NCBI GenBank assembly: GCA_963775125.1
Contig: CAVZHQ010000002.1
Location: 186,001-250,000 of the forward strand
Direction: 5' to 3'
Length of the DNA: 64,000 bases
From: JAHECQ01 sp963775125
Lineage (GTDB): Bacteria; Actinomycetota; Acidimicrobiia; Acidimicrobiales; SZUA-35
The position numbers and the translations under genes were made by a program. Below the pieces are notes generated by a model. That model saw only the letters and a program-made list of their open reading frames with translations, did not search any database and had not been told where the DNA came from. Positions 10,036 to 20,776 of this stretch are shown piece after piece (positions within the stretch are counted from its first letter, which is position 1; every line of letters begins with the position of its first letter).

Positions 10036-11544
10036 TCAACGGCGCTCGAGCAGTAGCCCGGCGATCCGTTCGCCGACGACGATGGCAGGGATATTGGTGT
10101 TGGCCCGAGGGATTCGGGGCATGAGCGACGCGTCGGCCACCACCAGTCGATCGAGGCCGTGCACTCTCCCCTCAACGTCGCACACCGAGGCCGCGGGGTC
10201 TGAGCCCATCGCCGCCGTGCCTACTGGATGGTAGTAGTGCTGGACGTCTCGCCGGATGGCCTCGTCGGACCGGTCCCGGTGAGGTGCCTCGACGAGCACG
10301 GAGGACAGCGAGGGTTGGTCCAGCAACTCCTCGGCCATGGCCAAACCGTCGCGAAGCACGGTCAGGTCGTGGTCCTCCGGGTCGGACAGGTAGCGGTGAT
10401 CGATCACCGGATGAGCATCGGGGTCAGGGCCCGAAACCATGATCTGGCCCCGGCTCTCGGGAGCAACGCACGCAACCTCGACCAGCGCCCGACCATCGGT
10501 CAGCTGCGTCTGGGTCGACACGCACACCGGGAACAGGTGCAGGTCGTAGATGCCATCGACCGCCAGGGACGAGCACGCCTTGCCCAAGGTCTGTTCCTCG
10601 GGCACGAACCCGCCGGCGCTTGCTTCGGCCAACCACTGTTCGAGCTCCGGACCCAGTTCCCGACTGGCATGGATCATCGGATGATCGTGCAGGTTCTGTC
10701 CGACGGCGAGAAGATGGTGGGTCGGTGTGATGCCGACCGCTCGGAGGTGTTCGGAGGGCCCGATACCCGACCGCTGCAGTACCAGTGGTGTGCCGTACAC
10801 CCCGCCGGCGAGGACGACCACTTCGGCCGAACGCGTCTCGCGACGACCATCGCGAACGAAATGCACGTCAACGTGGGTGGGGTGATGCTCCACACGATCG
10901 ACGAGCGCATGATCGAGCACCGTCAATCGAGGCGACGAGCGAACCGGATCGAGATAGGCAAAGGCCGAGTTCCACCGGACGCCCTCGAACACGTTCACGG
11001 GTTCGAGCCCGAAGTTCTGGCCGGCATCGAGATCGCAGAGATCGGCCGCGAACGATGATGGGTCGACGGGCCATCCGGCGCTGACGGCGGCATCGAGGCA
11101 TCGAGCATGAAACGGCCCGGCCTCGGCCAGGGTGTAGGTCCGCACCCGCATCCGCTCCAGCACGGTGGCGAAGATCGGTCGCAGGTCGTCGGTCGTCCAC
11201 CCGGGAAGACCCCAGCCGTCATAGTCGGACCGGTGGCCCACCGCAGCAATGGCCCCGTTGTGGGACGAACACCCGCCCATGATTCGGGCTCGCTCGAACG
11301 TCCAGGACGCCCGACCGGCCACGGGGCCAGAGGTGTAGTTCCAGTCGTGCGTGGTCGCCAGCATGGTGGCGTCGAGGATCTCGGTCGGCCAGCGGCCCGA
11401 AGTCCGGTGACCGTAGTCGGGACCGGCTTCGAGCAGCGTCACCGCGACGCCTGCTTCGACCAAACGGCCCGCGACCGTCGCACCGCCGCTACCGCCACCG
11501 ACCACGATCACGTCTGGGTCCGTCGTTCCGATCGTGCTCACCAT
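10036..11544 (-). CDS. GMC-family FAD oxidoreductase (choline dehydrogenase-like)
   Basis: 502-residue glucose-methanol-choline oxidoreductase. The N-terminal dinucleotide motif VIVVGGGSGGATVAGRLVEAG, the GMC signature 1 region (RARIMGGCSSHNG), the substrate-binding domain, and the C-terminal HYYHPVGTAAMG and ANTNIPAIVVGERIA motifs are all intact. The histidine of HPVGT is the expected active-site base. It would oxidise an alcohol, with the acceptor unknown. The ATG at 11544 is at the usual distance from the FAD motif. It is divergent from the copper operon across a 142-base region. Confidence 0.92.
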   Translation of the reverse strand: MVSTIGTTDPDVIVVGGGSGGATVAGRLVEAGVAVTLLEAGPDYGHRTSGRWPTEILDATMLATTHDWNYTSGPVAGRASWTFERARIMGGCSSHNGAIAAVGHRSDYDGWGLPGWTTDDLRPIFATVLERMRVRTYTLAEAGPFHARCLDAAVSAGWPVDPSSFAADLCDLDAGQNFGLEPVNVFEGVRWNSAFAYLDPVRSSPRLTVLDHALVDRVEHHPTHVDVHFVRDGRRETRSAEVVVLAGGVYGTPLVLQRSGIGPSEHLRAVGITPTHHLLAVGQNLHDHPMIHASRELGPELEQWLAEASAGGFVPEEQTLGKACSSLAVDGIYDLHLFPVCVSTQTQLTDGRALVEVACVAPESRGQIMVSGPDPDAHPVIDHRYLSDPEDHDLTVLRDGLAMAEELLDQPSLSSVLVEAPHRDRSDEAIRRDVQHYYHPVGTAAMGSDPAASVCDVEGRVHGLDRLVVADASLMPRIPRANTNIPAIVVGERIAGLLLERR

Positions 11545-11615
11545 CCGGACAGGCTAGGCCAAGGCTCGTGTCTCGCCTGAACCGCGTCGTCGGGCCAGTA
11601 GGAGCTAGCATCAAC

Positions 11616-11632
11616 ATACCCCACCCGGGTAT
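11616..11632 (+). promoter_or_regulatory. CsoR-type operator and promoter of the copper operon
   Basis: Inverted repeat ATACCC-CACCC-GGGTAT, followed immediately by (and overlapping) a TATACT -10-like box at 11630-11635, 55 bases before copZ. CsoR-family repressors bind T/ATACCC...GGGTAT pseudo-palindromes, and csoR itself is the last gene of this operon. Two closely similar sites occur at 59916 and 62182. Confidence 0.75.
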
Positions 11633-11686
11633 ACTGGCCGAGGTGGAATCAGTCGGACCACTCGGAATCGAGCAGAGGTAGGAGCC

Positions 11687-11893
11687 ATGAGCACCAGCAC
11701 CATCACGGTTGTCGGAATGACCTGCGGCCATTGCGTCAAGGCGGTCACCGAAGAGGTTTCGGCCATCGAAGGAGTGACCCACGTCGACGTCGACCTGGAC
11801 TCCGGCAAGGTCACCATCGAGTCCGACGCGCCCCTCGAGGCCGCTGCCCTCGAGGCCGCGGTCGACGAGGCCGGCTACTCGATCGCCTCATGA
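11687..11893 (+). CDS. copZ: Copper chaperone (heavy-metal-associated domain)
   Basis: 68-residue single HMA domain with the metal motif GMTCGHC (Cys13 and Cys16) and the expected ferredoxin-like pattern. CopZ-type chaperones carry Cu(I) to CopA and to CsoR. It is the first gene of the operon behind a CsoR-type operator. Its stop overlaps the next start (ATGA at 11890-11893). The upstream GTAGGAG-like stretch before 11687 (GAGGTAGGAGCC) is a good ribosome site. Confidence 0.95.
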   Translation: MSTSTITVVGMTCGHCVKAVTEEVSAIEGVTHVDVDLDSGKVTIESDAPLEAAALEAAVDEAGYSIAS

Positions 11894-12714
11894 ACACCGG
11901 GGCTCGGCTCGGGTTGTTCGGTGTGAGTTTGGTGGCCGTCGTCGGCGTCGGCGCGCTCATCGGCAACGCCGTCGGACCCATCGACACCGGCGCATCGGGC
12001 CAGACGCCAACGGCCACGCCAACTTCGGTCGATTCTGGGTACACGCTGGTTGCAGACCAGACCCAGATCGGCGACGAGCCCTTCTCGTTCACGATCATCG
12101 ATCCCGGTGGCGAGCCGGTCGCCGACTACGACGTGCTGCACGAGAAACAGCTGCACCTCATCGTGGTGTCGACCGGTTTGCAGACGTACGCCCATCTGCA
12201 CCCCGAGCTGGCCGAGGACGGCCAGTGGTCCGTCGCTCTACCGGACCTCGCCCCCGGGGACTATCGGGCCATCGCCGATTTCTCGCCTGCGGGCGCGGGC
12301 CAGATGAACCTCGGAATCGACCTGGTGGTTCCGGGCGAGGCCACGACCGAAACGGAACTCGAACAGACACTCGTCGATGACGTCGATGACCTCGAAGTGA
12401 CCCTGGAAGCGGTAGGTCCTGCATGGTCAGAGGTACTCATCACCGTGCGGCGGGGCACCGAGGTGCTGACAACCGAGCCCTACCTCGGCGTCGCGGGCCA
12501 CCTCGTTGCCATTGCCGCCGACGACCTCACCTATCTGCACACGCATGCAATGGACGCGGCGCCCGCCGGGCCCGTCCGCTTCGCCGTCGAACTGCCCGTG
12601 GACGGAACGTACGCCCTCTACTTCGACTTCAAGGTCGATGGCGAGGTCCGCACCGCCCACTTCGTCATCGAGAGGGAGGGAACTCATGGAGACAACACCG
12701 AACACGGTCATTGA
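11890..12714 (+). CDS. Membrane-anchored extracytoplasmic protein of the copper operon
   Basis: 274 residues with an N-terminal hydrophobic anchor (residues about 8-28), then a Thr/Ser/Pro linker and a mostly beta domain. Two related stretches stand out: LHLIVVSTGLQTYAHLHPEL and GHLVAIAADDLTYLHTHAMD, with clustered histidines (HLHP, HTH, HGDNTEHGH at the C-terminus). I do not know an established name. It resembles YtkA/FixH-like extracytoplasmic domains seen next to copper genes. Position between copZ and copA, with start and stop overlaps on both sides, implies translational coupling and a role in binding or delivering copper outside the membrane. The His-rich parts support that, but it is inference. 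Confidence 0.75.
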   Translation: MNTGARLGLFGVSLVAVVGVGALIGNAVGPIDTGASGQTPTATPTSVDSGYTLVADQTQIGDEPFSFTIIDPGGEPVADYDVLHEKQLHLIVVSTGLQTYAHLHPELAEDGQWSVALPDLAPGDYRAIADFSPAGAGQMNLGIDLVVPGEATTETELEQTLVDDVDDLEVTLEAVGPAWSEVLITVRRGTEVLTTEPYLGVAGHLVAIAADDLTYLHTHAMDAAPAGPVRFAVELPVDGTYALYFDFKVDGEVRTAHFVIEREGTHGDNTEHGH

Positions 12715-14962
12715 TCTGAGCATCGGCGGAATGACCTGCGCCTCCTGCGCCACACGAGTCGAGAAGAAGCTCAACAAGATCGAAGGGGTGTCGGCAACGG
12801 TCAACTACTCGACCGAGCGGGCACGGGTCACCTTCATCGGCGACGGACCCCCGCCCGATCTGGTCGATACGCTCATCGCCCAGGTCGAGGCAACCGGCTA
12901 CACCGCCGAGCGCCCGCGCCCGGCCCATGCCACCACTGGCGGGGACCCGTCCGTTGCTCGCTCCGCCGGCGAGATCGACCCCGCAACCCAGGCCCTTCGG
13001 CAGCGGGTGCAGATCAGCGCCGCGTTGGCGATTCCGGTCATCGTCCTCGCCATGGTTCCGAGCCTCCAGTTCGATGCGTGGCAGTGGCTGTCGCTGACCC
13101 TGGCCGCGCCCGTCGTCACCTGGGGGGCGCTGCCATTCCACCGGGCGGCATGGGTGAACCTCCGGCACGGTGCTGCCACCATGGACACCCTGATCTCGAT
13201 CGGCGTCCTGGCCGCATTCGGTTGGTCGCTCTATGCCCTGTTCCTCGGCACGGCGGGCGAGATCGGCATGAGCCACGGCTTCACGTTCACCGCCAATCGG
13301 TCCGACGGGGCGGCCCACATCTACCTCGAAGCCGCTGCCGGTGTCACCCTGTTCATCCTCCTCGGCCGGTACCTGGAAGCACGGGCCAAACGACAGTCCG
13401 GGACGGCGCTTCGGCTGCTGCTGGAGCTGCAGGCCAAGGATGTTGCCGTTCTGCGAGATGGCGCCGAGGTACGCGTCAGCATCGAAGACCTCTCGGTCGG
13501 CGATCACTTCGTGGTTCGTCCCGGCGAGAAGATTGCCACCGACGGAGTCGTACGAGAAGGTACGTCGGCCATCGACGCCTCACTGCTCACCGGTGAGTCC
13601 GTCCCGGTCGAAGTCGGGCCCGGTAGCCAAGTCGCCGGGGCGACCGTGAACTCCGGCGGCCGGCTGGTGATCGAGGCGACCAGGGTGGGGGCAGACACCG
13701 CACTCGCTCGTATCGCCGCGCTGGTGAACGACGCCCAGACCGGGAAGGCACCCATCCAACGTCTCGCCGACCGCGTCTCGGCCATCTTCGTTCCTGTCGT
13801 CATTGCCCTCGCCGCGGCCACCATCGGCTTCTGGTTCGCCGCGGCCAGCACCGGCAAGGCCACGGTCGCCTTCACCGCCGGGGTCGCAGTACTGATCATC
13901 GCCTGCCCATGCGCGCTCGGTCTTGCAACGCCCACGGCCCTGATGGTGGGCACGGGGCGCGGAGCACAGCTCGGCATGCTCATCAAGGGCCCGGAGATCC
14001 TCGAGTCCACCCGCCGGGTCGACACCATCGTGCTCGACAAGACCGGAACGGTGACGACCGGCAAGATGGCGCTGGCCGAGGTCGTGACGGTCGACGGAGG
14101 GGACGCCCGGCTGCTGCTCCTCCTTGCCGGCTCGCTCGAGGACGCCAGCGAACATCCGATCGCCCGGGCCATCGCCGTCGGCGCGACCGCCAAGGGGATC
14201 GACCTCCTACCCGTCGAGTCGTTTGCGAATACCGAGGGTCTCGGAGTCCAGGGCGTCGTCGACGGGCATGCGGTGGTCGTCGGACGAGAACGATTCCTCG
14301 CCGACTGGGCCATCGCACTCCCTCCCGAGTTGGCCGCCGCACGCGACCACGCACAGGCCGAGGGAAGGACTCCCGTCTTCGTCGGCTGGGACGGCGAGGC
14401 ACGTGGCGTGCTCGTGGTCTCCGACACGATCAAGACCACCTCGCCCGATGCCATCGCCCAGTTCAAGAGCTTGGGTCTCCGACCCGTTCTCCTCACCGGT
14501 GACAACGAACGGGCGGCCAATGCAGTCGCCGCGGCGGTCGGCATCACCGAGGTCGTTGCCGACGTCCTCCCCGAGGAGAAGGTCGAGGCCATCAGACGGC
14601 TGCAGGCAGATGGTCGGGTCGTCGCCATGGTGGGTGACGGCGTGAACGACGCCGCAGCGCTGGCCCAGGCCGACCTGGGCCTGGCCATGGGCACGGGCAC
14701 CGACATCGCCATCGAGGCCAGCGACATCACCCTCGTCCGAGGCGATCTACGAACGGCGGCCGACGCCATTCGCCTGTCACGTCGGACGCTTGCGGTCATC
14801 AAGGGCAACCTGTTCTGGGCCTTCGCCTACAACGTCGCCGCGCTGCCGCTCGCAGCGGCCGGCCTCATGAACCCGATGCTCGCCGGAGCCGCCATGGCCT
14901 TCTCGAGCGTCTTCGTCGTCACCAACAGCCTGCGCCTCCGGAGGTTCCGCGCTCATGACTGA
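12686..14962 (+). CDS. copA: Copper-exporting P-type ATPase
   Basis: 758-residue P1B-1 ATPase pumping Cu(I) out of the cytosol. It has one N-terminal HMA domain (GMTCASC, residues 15-21), six to eight membrane helices, the actuator TGES (LLTGESVPVEVG), the transmembrane CPC motif (about 407-409), DKTGT with phosphorylated Asp about 451, the SEHP motif, and GDGVNDAAAL. All key residues are present. The start at 12686 follows a strong AGAGGGAGGG ribosome site and lies 29 bases inside the previous gene; csoR begins 8 bases before its stop. A full-length, intact member of the copper operon. Confidence 0.97.
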   Translation: METTPNTVIDLSIGGMTCASCATRVEKKLNKIEGVSATVNYSTERARVTFIGDGPPPDLVDTLIAQVEATGYTAERPRPAHATTGGDPSVARSAGEIDPATQALRQRVQISAALAIPVIVLAMVPSLQFDAWQWLSLTLAAPVVTWGALPFHRAAWVNLRHGAATMDTLISIGVLAAFGWSLYALFLGTAGEIGMSHGFTFTANRSDGAAHIYLEAAAGVTLFILLGRYLEARAKRQSGTALRLLLELQAKDVAVLRDGAEVRVSIEDLSVGDHFVVRPGEKIATDGVVREGTSAIDASLLTGESVPVEVGPGSQVAGATVNSGGRLVIEATRVGADTALARIAALVNDAQTGKAPIQRLADRVSAIFVPVVIALAAATIGFWFAAASTGKATVAFTAGVAVLIIACPCALGLATPTALMVGTGRGAQLGMLIKGPEILESTRRVDTIVLDKTGTVTTGKMALAEVVTVDGGDARLLLLLAGSLEDASEHPIARAIAVGATAKGIDLLPVESFANTEGLGVQGVVDGHAVVVGRERFLADWAIALPPELAAARDHAQAEGRTPVFVGWDGEARGVLVVSDTIKTTSPDAIAQFKSLGLRPVLLTGDNERAANAVAAAVGITEVVADVLPEEKVEAIRRLQADGRVVAMVGDGVNDAAALAQADLGLAMGTGTDIAIEASDITLVRGDLRTAADAIRLSRRTLAVIKGNLFWAFAYNVAALPLAAAGLMNPMLAGAAMAFSSVFVVTNSLRLRRFRAHD

Positions 14963-15269
14963 TCAGCCGACACAGGTTTCGTCGACACGGGGCTATTCGA
15001 TGGACAAGGACGACTACGTCAAGCGGCTCAACCGCATCGAAGGGCAGGTGCGGGGCATCCGTCGGATGATCGACGACGACACGTACTGCATCGACGTCCT
15101 CACGCAGGTCAGCGCAGCAACAAAGGCCCTGCATGCGGTGGCGCTCGGGCTGCTCGACGGCCACGTTCGGCACTGCGTGAACCACGCCGCGGCGTCGGGC
15201 GACCAGGATGCCGCCGACCGGATGGTCACCGAGGCGACCAAGGCGATCGCGCGTCTCCTGAAGGCCTGA
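14955..15269 (+). CDS. csoR: Copper-sensing repressor CsoR
   Basis: 104-residue all-helical DUF156 repressor. The Cu(I) ligands Cys45, His70 and Cys74 are present with exactly the spacing known for Mycobacterium tuberculosis CsoR (36, 61, 65). The helix with RLNRIEGQVRGIRRMI is the family hallmark. It should bind the ATACCC...GGGTAT site at 11616 and release it on Cu(I) binding, giving autoregulation of copZ-copA-csoR. The start overlaps the copA stop; a later ATG at 15000 (MDKDDYVKRLNRIEG) is a possible alternative start. Confidence 0.93.
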   Translation: MTDQPTQVSSTRGYSMDKDDYVKRLNRIEGQVRGIRRMIDDDTYCIDVLTQVSAATKALHAVALGLLDGHVRHCVNHAAASGDQDAADRMVTEATKAIARLLKA

Positions 15270-15307
15270 CTGGCACTCGTCCCCTCCGGTCGATCTACGA
15301 TCCGGCG

Positions 15308-16528
<1,221 letters not shown>

Positions 16529-16534
16529 CGTTCC

Positions 16535-17695
16535 ATGACGCAACCCGAAGCATTCCTGATCGACATCCGCCAGGCCGATATCGACGACCTGCACGACCGT
16601 CTCGACCGAGTCCGCTGGCCCGCTGATCCGGGCAACCCCGATGGCCGGTACGGGGCGCCTCGCTCGTTCATCGAACCGTTGGTGCACCACTGGCGCCACG
16701 ACTACGACTGGCGCGCCGTCGAAGCCGAGATGAATGCCTACGAGCACTACCGGGTGATCATCGACGGGGTACCGATTCACTACATGCGGGTTCCGGGCAA
16801 GGGCCCGAACCCGACGCCGCTCATTCTCACCCACGGGTGGCCGTGGACGTTCTGGGACCTGCACAAGGTGGTCGACAAACTGGCCGACCCTGCGGCGTAC
16901 GGCGGCGACCCGGGCCAGAGCTTCGACGTCATCGTGCCATCGCTGCCGGGCTACGGCTTGTCCGTTCCGCTGCAGACCACCGGGGTCGACGTCGCTCGAA
17001 TCGCCGAGCTCTGGGTCAAACTCATGGTCGACGTTCTGGGCTACGAACGGTTCGGCGCCCAGGGCGGCGACTGGGGTGCGTTCGTGACCGGACAGCTGGG
17101 CCACGCGCACGCCGAGCACCTCATCGGGGTGTACCTCACGCTCCCCGTCATCCCCCGGGTGTTCGGCCGCTACGCCCCCACGCCCGACCAGTTCGCCCCC
17201 GACGAGCAATGGATGTTGGAGCGGGCGCGACACATCGCACCCAAGGTCGAGTCGCACGTCTCGGTCCACCGGCGCGACCCACAGACCTTCGCCTACGCCA
17301 TGTCGGACTCGCCCGTCGGCATGGCCTCGTGGATCTGGTGGCGGCGCCAACTGTGGTGCGACGGCGACGCCCTCGACGTGTTCGGCGCCGACGACCTCTG
17401 CACCCTCGCGTCGCTCTACTGGTTCCATTCCTCCTTCGCGTCCTCCATCCGCTTGTACGCCGAACAGTTCCGCGGACCGCAGACCCTGGCCCACGACCGC
17501 TCGCCGATCATCGAAGCACCCACCGGGTTCGGCATCTTTCCCAAGGAACTCATGTTCCTCCCCCGTTCGGTCGCAGCGCAGCACACCAACCTTCGACGCT
17601 GGACCGTGTTCGATCAGGGCGGCCATTTCGCGCCGGCCGAGCGTCCCGACGACGTCGTCAACGAACTACGGGCGTTCTTTGCCGACCTCTCGTGA
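16535..17695 (+). CDS. Epoxide hydrolase family protein
   Basis: 386-residue alpha/beta hydrolase with the N-terminal EHN domain typical of microsomal-type epoxide hydrolases (start MTQPEAFLIDIRQADIDDL, with DWRAVEAEMN). The oxyanion motif HGWPWTFWDL, the nucleophile aspartate in GGDWGAFV and the C-terminal catalytic histidine in QGGHFAPAE are all present. It would convert an epoxide to a diol in the cytosol. Its position directly behind an acyl-CoA dehydrogenase suggests a catabolic pathway, perhaps for terpenoid or unsaturated compounds (inference). Confidence 0.92.
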   Translation: MTQPEAFLIDIRQADIDDLHDRLDRVRWPADPGNPDGRYGAPRSFIEPLVHHWRHDYDWRAVEAEMNAYEHYRVIIDGVPIHYMRVPGKGPNPTPLILTHGWPWTFWDLHKVVDKLADPAAYGGDPGQSFDVIVPSLPGYGLSVPLQTTGVDVARIAELWVKLMVDVLGYERFGAQGGDWGAFVTGQLGHAHAEHLIGVYLTLPVIPRVFGRYAPTPDQFAPDEQWMLERARHIAPKVESHVSVHRRDPQTFAYAMSDSPVGMASWIWWRRQLWCDGDALDVFGADDLCTLASLYWFHSSFASSIRLYAEQFRGPQTLAHDRSPIIEAPTGFGIFPKELMFLPRSVAAQHTNLRRWTVFDQGGHFAPAERPDDVVNELRAFFADLS

Positions 17696-17719
17696 CGGCG
17701 CAGGCCGAGTCCCGAAGGG

Positions 17720-18865
17720 CTACGCGGGTCGTTCCTGGTGCGCCAGGACACCGGCCTCGGCCAGCAGCGTCGCCTCGGCCGCCGAGCGCCCGAGCCAGTC
17801 CTGGAGTACCTCGGCATTGTGCTCACCGCGATAGGGCGCAGGGCCGCGGACCCCACACTCGGCATCGCTGAACTGATAGGGGGCCTGGGTCGTCAACCGT
17901 GTGCCGCCCACCCGATCGTCGACCTCGGTGAGGATGTGGCGCGGACCGGTACTGGGGCTGCTCGTCACGGCATCCTGCCAGTGACGGACTCGACCCCAGG
18001 CCAGATTGACGTCGTCGAGGAGTGCCGTGACCGCGTCCCATGACGGTTGCCGGGCCAGGAAGCCCGCCAACACTGCCTGGCGCCCCTCGTCGTCGCCCGG
18101 ATCCTCGAGGCCATGTTTGACCGCCAGCATTCGCCAGAGGTAGCGCAGCGGGGTTGCGATGAGAATCTGCCCGCCGACCACGTCGTAGATGTCGCCGCTC
18201 CCCGCCGTCGGCCGGTCGCCGTTGAGGACCATCGACAGAAAATCATCGTGGTAGAACTGGGCGTTGATCATCGACAGATCGATCTGCTGGCCAACGCCCG
18301 TGCGTTGGGCCATCACGACGGCCGACAGCACTCCGATGACACCGTGCACCGCGGCCGTGGTGTCAGCAATCGAGAGCGGGAAGTCGACGGGTGTCCGGCC
18401 ATGCAGCTCGGCGAAGCGGCTGATGAGCCCCGTCTCGGCGTGGAGCACCGGAGCGTACGCGGCCCGGTCTCGTTCCGGCCCGTCCTGGCCGAAGCCGCTG
18501 ATCGACAGCATGATCAACTTGGGGTTGCGTTCGTGCAGCCTCGACCAGCCCAAGCCATGGCGTTCCATGACGCCCGGGCGAAAGTTCTCGACCAGCACGT
18601 CGGCCACGAGGGCCAAGTCGAGAAGGAGATCGGCGGCGCCCTCGGCGGCGAGATCGATGCAGACGTTGCGCTTGCCCACGTTGTGTTGGGTGTAGTGACT
18701 GGACAGGTTGCCGATGCGGCTGCCGTAGGCGCGGGTGATGTCACCGACAGGAGGTTCCACCTTCACCACATCGGCGCCGAGATCGGACAGCATCCGTGTG
18801 GCGTACGGACCGGAGAGGGCCCTGGTCAGGTCCAGCACCCTGATGCCTTCGAGCGGGTAGGTCAT
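17720..18865 (-). CDS. CaiB/BaiF family CoA-transferase
   Basis: About 381 residues, with start MTYPLEGIRVLDLTRALSGP, the conserved GADVVKVEPP strand, the VLVENFRPGVMERHGLG segment that follows the family's catalytic-aspartate region, and ISGFGQDGP. The start at 18865 is preceded by GGGGGAG on the minus strand. The family transfers CoA between acids; this one could act on formyl, carnitine-like or 2-methylacyl substrates. It converges with the epoxide hydrolase. Complete and unbroken, unlike two of its paralogues here. Confidence 0.92.
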   Translation of the reverse strand: MTYPLEGIRVLDLTRALSGPYATRMLSDLGADVVKVEPPVGDITRAYGSRIGNLSSHYTQHNVGKRNVCIDLAAEGAADLLLDLALVADVLVENFRPGVMERHGLGWSRLHERNPKLIMLSISGFGQDGPERDRAAYAPVLHAETGLISRFAELHGRTPVDFPLSIADTTAAVHGVIGVLSAVVMAQRTGVGQQIDLSMINAQFYHDDFLSMVLNGDRPTAGSGDIYDVVGGQILIATPLRYLWRMLAVKHGLEDPGDDEGRQAVLAGFLARQPSWDAVTALLDDVNLAWGRVRHWQDAVTSSPSTGPRHILTEVDDRVGGTRLTTQAPYQFSDAECGVRGPAPYRGEHNAEVLQDWLGRSAAEATLLAEAGVLAHQERPA

Positions 18866-18941
18866 GGCTCCCCCTTCAATCGTCGATGCCGTGTTCGGGG
18901 CACCCGCCCGATTCTGGCATCTCACCCGGTCAGGGTGTGAT

Positions 18942-19454
18942 TCACTGGGCCAGTGACGCCGTTGCGTGCCGCCGTTCCGTTCCAGACACCCGCGCCAGGC
19001 GGACCGTTCGGCAACGGTCGAACTCGGTGCTCTCGACCAGGGCCACTTCGATCAGACCCGAGACACGCCCGTCGAGCTGCTTCCACAGCTGGCGCACGAT
19101 CTCCTCGACCGTTGCCTCTCGTTCCCAGACAACCGCCGAGTATCCCTTCCACTCGCCAACGTCCTCATGCGTGAGGTAGCGGCCGACCCACGGACGCACC
19201 GTTTCGTGCAGGATCTCCTCGAGGTCGTCCGCCGGGAACACCTTGTCGGCGTCGAGGTCACCGGCGACGGTCGCCTCGACCGTCCAGGCGTGGGTGTGGA
19301 TGAGCCCATCGACCCGATGGCCCCAGCGGGCGTGGATGGCGGCGGTCATGGTCAATTGCACGAGAAGACTCCCGTTGTGCGGTCGTACGGTCGGCAGTAC
19401 CTCCAGGTCAGTCCGACGCAACCCGAAGTCGGGTGGCTGTTCCCATGGTGCCAC
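18942..19454 (-). CDS. 6-pyruvoyl-tetrahydropterin synthase / QueD-like protein
   Basis: About 170 residues with the T-fold pattern of the PTPS/QueD family: TAAIHARWGHRVDGLIHTHAWTVE supplies histidines in the zinc-binding arrangement (HxxH... with HTH instead of the usual HGH), followed by FPADDLEEILHETVRPWVGRYLTHE, and a conserved C-terminal Glu strand. Its catalytic activity, whether QueD-type for queuosine precursors or another pterin reaction, cannot be told. The GTG start at 19454 lies only five bases from the divergent glycoside hydrolase start at 19460, so a shorter N-terminus is possible. Confidence 0.72.
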   Translation of the reverse strand: MAPWEQPPDFGLRRTDLEVLPTVRPHNGSLLVQLTMTAAIHARWGHRVDGLIHTHAWTVEATVAGDLDADKVFPADDLEEILHETVRPWVGRYLTHEDVGEWKGYSAVVWEREATVEEIVRQLWKQLDGRVSGLIEVALVESTEFDRCRTVRLARVSGTERRHATASLAQ

Positions 19455-19459
19455 AGGTG

Positions 19460-20737
19460 ATGAGCACGGACGAGCTTCGACGCAAAGCCGAGGAGATCCT
19501 CGTGGAGAACGACCGAGGTGGATACACGGTCCCGAGCCCGACCATCTACCCGTTCCAATGGAACTGGGACTCGTGCTTCACCGCGTTGGGCGTGCACACC
19601 TTCGATCCCGACCGAGCGTGGCGAGAACTCGAGACGCTGATCGACCATCAGTGGGACGACGGCATGATCCCCCACATCGTGTTCCATGAGAACGACGACC
19701 GGTATTTCCCCGGCCCGGTCGTCTGGGGAACGAACGAGCAGTCACCCCGGGCATCGGACGGCATCCTCACGTCCGGGATCACCCAACCCCCGGTCCTGGG
19801 CATGGTCCTCGAGGTTCTCTGGAGCCGCTCGGAATCGACCGATCCCGCCATCCGGCGTCGAGTGATCCGGCTCGGCCGAGCGGCCGACCGTTGGCACCAG
19901 TGGTTCCTCAACGCTCGCGATCCCCACGGGCAGGGACTGGTGGCCATCCTCCACCCCTGGGAGGCCGGCCGGGACAACTCCGTCGACTGGGACGAGGGAC
20001 TCACCGCCGTCCGAACCGATCGGCTCCTCCCGTACCGACGTCGCGACACCGATCATGTCGATGCCGACCAGCGGCCGACTGACGCGGACTACGACCGCTT
20101 CATCAGCCTGCTGCAGACGTTCCGCTCGCTCGGGTGGACACAATCGGTGCTTCACGACGCGTCACCGTTCTGCATGATCGACCCGGGATTCAACGCGTGC
20201 CTCATTGCCTCCGATCGCTCGCTGGCTCGTGTCGCCGCCGGCCTCGGCCGAAGCGATCTCGCAGCGCGGGCGACGCGCCGGGCCGACACCATGACCTCGG
20301 CACTCGACGCGCTCTGGAACCCTGGCCTCGGCCAGTTCGCGTGCTGGAACCGGGTCGCCGGCACTCGCTCGGACAACGCATCGGTCGGAGGCCTCCTGCC
20401 ACTGTTGGCGTTGTCACCTTCTGATCCTCGATCAACCTTGTTGATGGCCCGGATCGAACGCTGGATGGACGTCGCACCGTTCGGACTTGCCTCCCAGGAC
20501 CCGACGAGCGCGGCCTTCGACCCTGTCCGCTATTGGCGCGGCCCCTCCTGGCTCGTCGTCAACTGGTTACTCGTCAAGGGCTTGCGTGCCCACGCTCGTG
20601 AGGATCTGGCGCAGCGTCTGATCGAGTCCAGTCTCGGGTTGGTCTCCACGTCCGGATTCCGCGAGTACTTCAACCCGACTCACCGGTCAGGGGCTCGGGG
20701 GTCACCGCTTCTCCTGGACCGCCTCGATGACCCTTGA
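19460..20737 (+). CDS. MGH1-like / GH63-type glycoside hydrolase
   Basis: 425-residue protein with the alpha/alpha-barrel features of mannosylglycerate or glucosylglycerate hydrolase-like enzymes: PFQWNWDSCFTALGVHTFD, HQWDDGMIPHIVFHEND, SGITQPPVLGMVLEVLW, and a late WRGPSWLVVNWLLVKGL segment with the usual acidic residues. It lacks a signal peptide, so it probably acts in the cytosol on compatible solutes or trehalose-like glycosides. Start ATG at 19460 (MSTDELRRKAEEIL). Confidence 0.83.
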   Translation: MSTDELRRKAEEILVENDRGGYTVPSPTIYPFQWNWDSCFTALGVHTFDPDRAWRELETLIDHQWDDGMIPHIVFHENDDRYFPGPVVWGTNEQSPRASDGILTSGITQPPVLGMVLEVLWSRSESTDPAIRRRVIRLGRAADRWHQWFLNARDPHGQGLVAILHPWEAGRDNSVDWDEGLTAVRTDRLLPYRRRDTDHVDADQRPTDADYDRFISLLQTFRSLGWTQSVLHDASPFCMIDPGFNACLIASDRSLARVAAGLGRSDLAARATRRADTMTSALDALWNPGLGQFACWNRVAGTRSDNASVGGLLPLLALSPSDPRSTLLMARIERWMDVAPFGLASQDPTSAAFDPVRYWRGPSWLVVNWLLVKGLRAHAREDLAQRLIESSLGLVSTSGFREYFNPTHRSGARGSPLLLDRLDDP

Positions 20738-20776
20738 ATTCCTCGCCCGGCCGGCCCGGTGCTAACAAGGCGAACC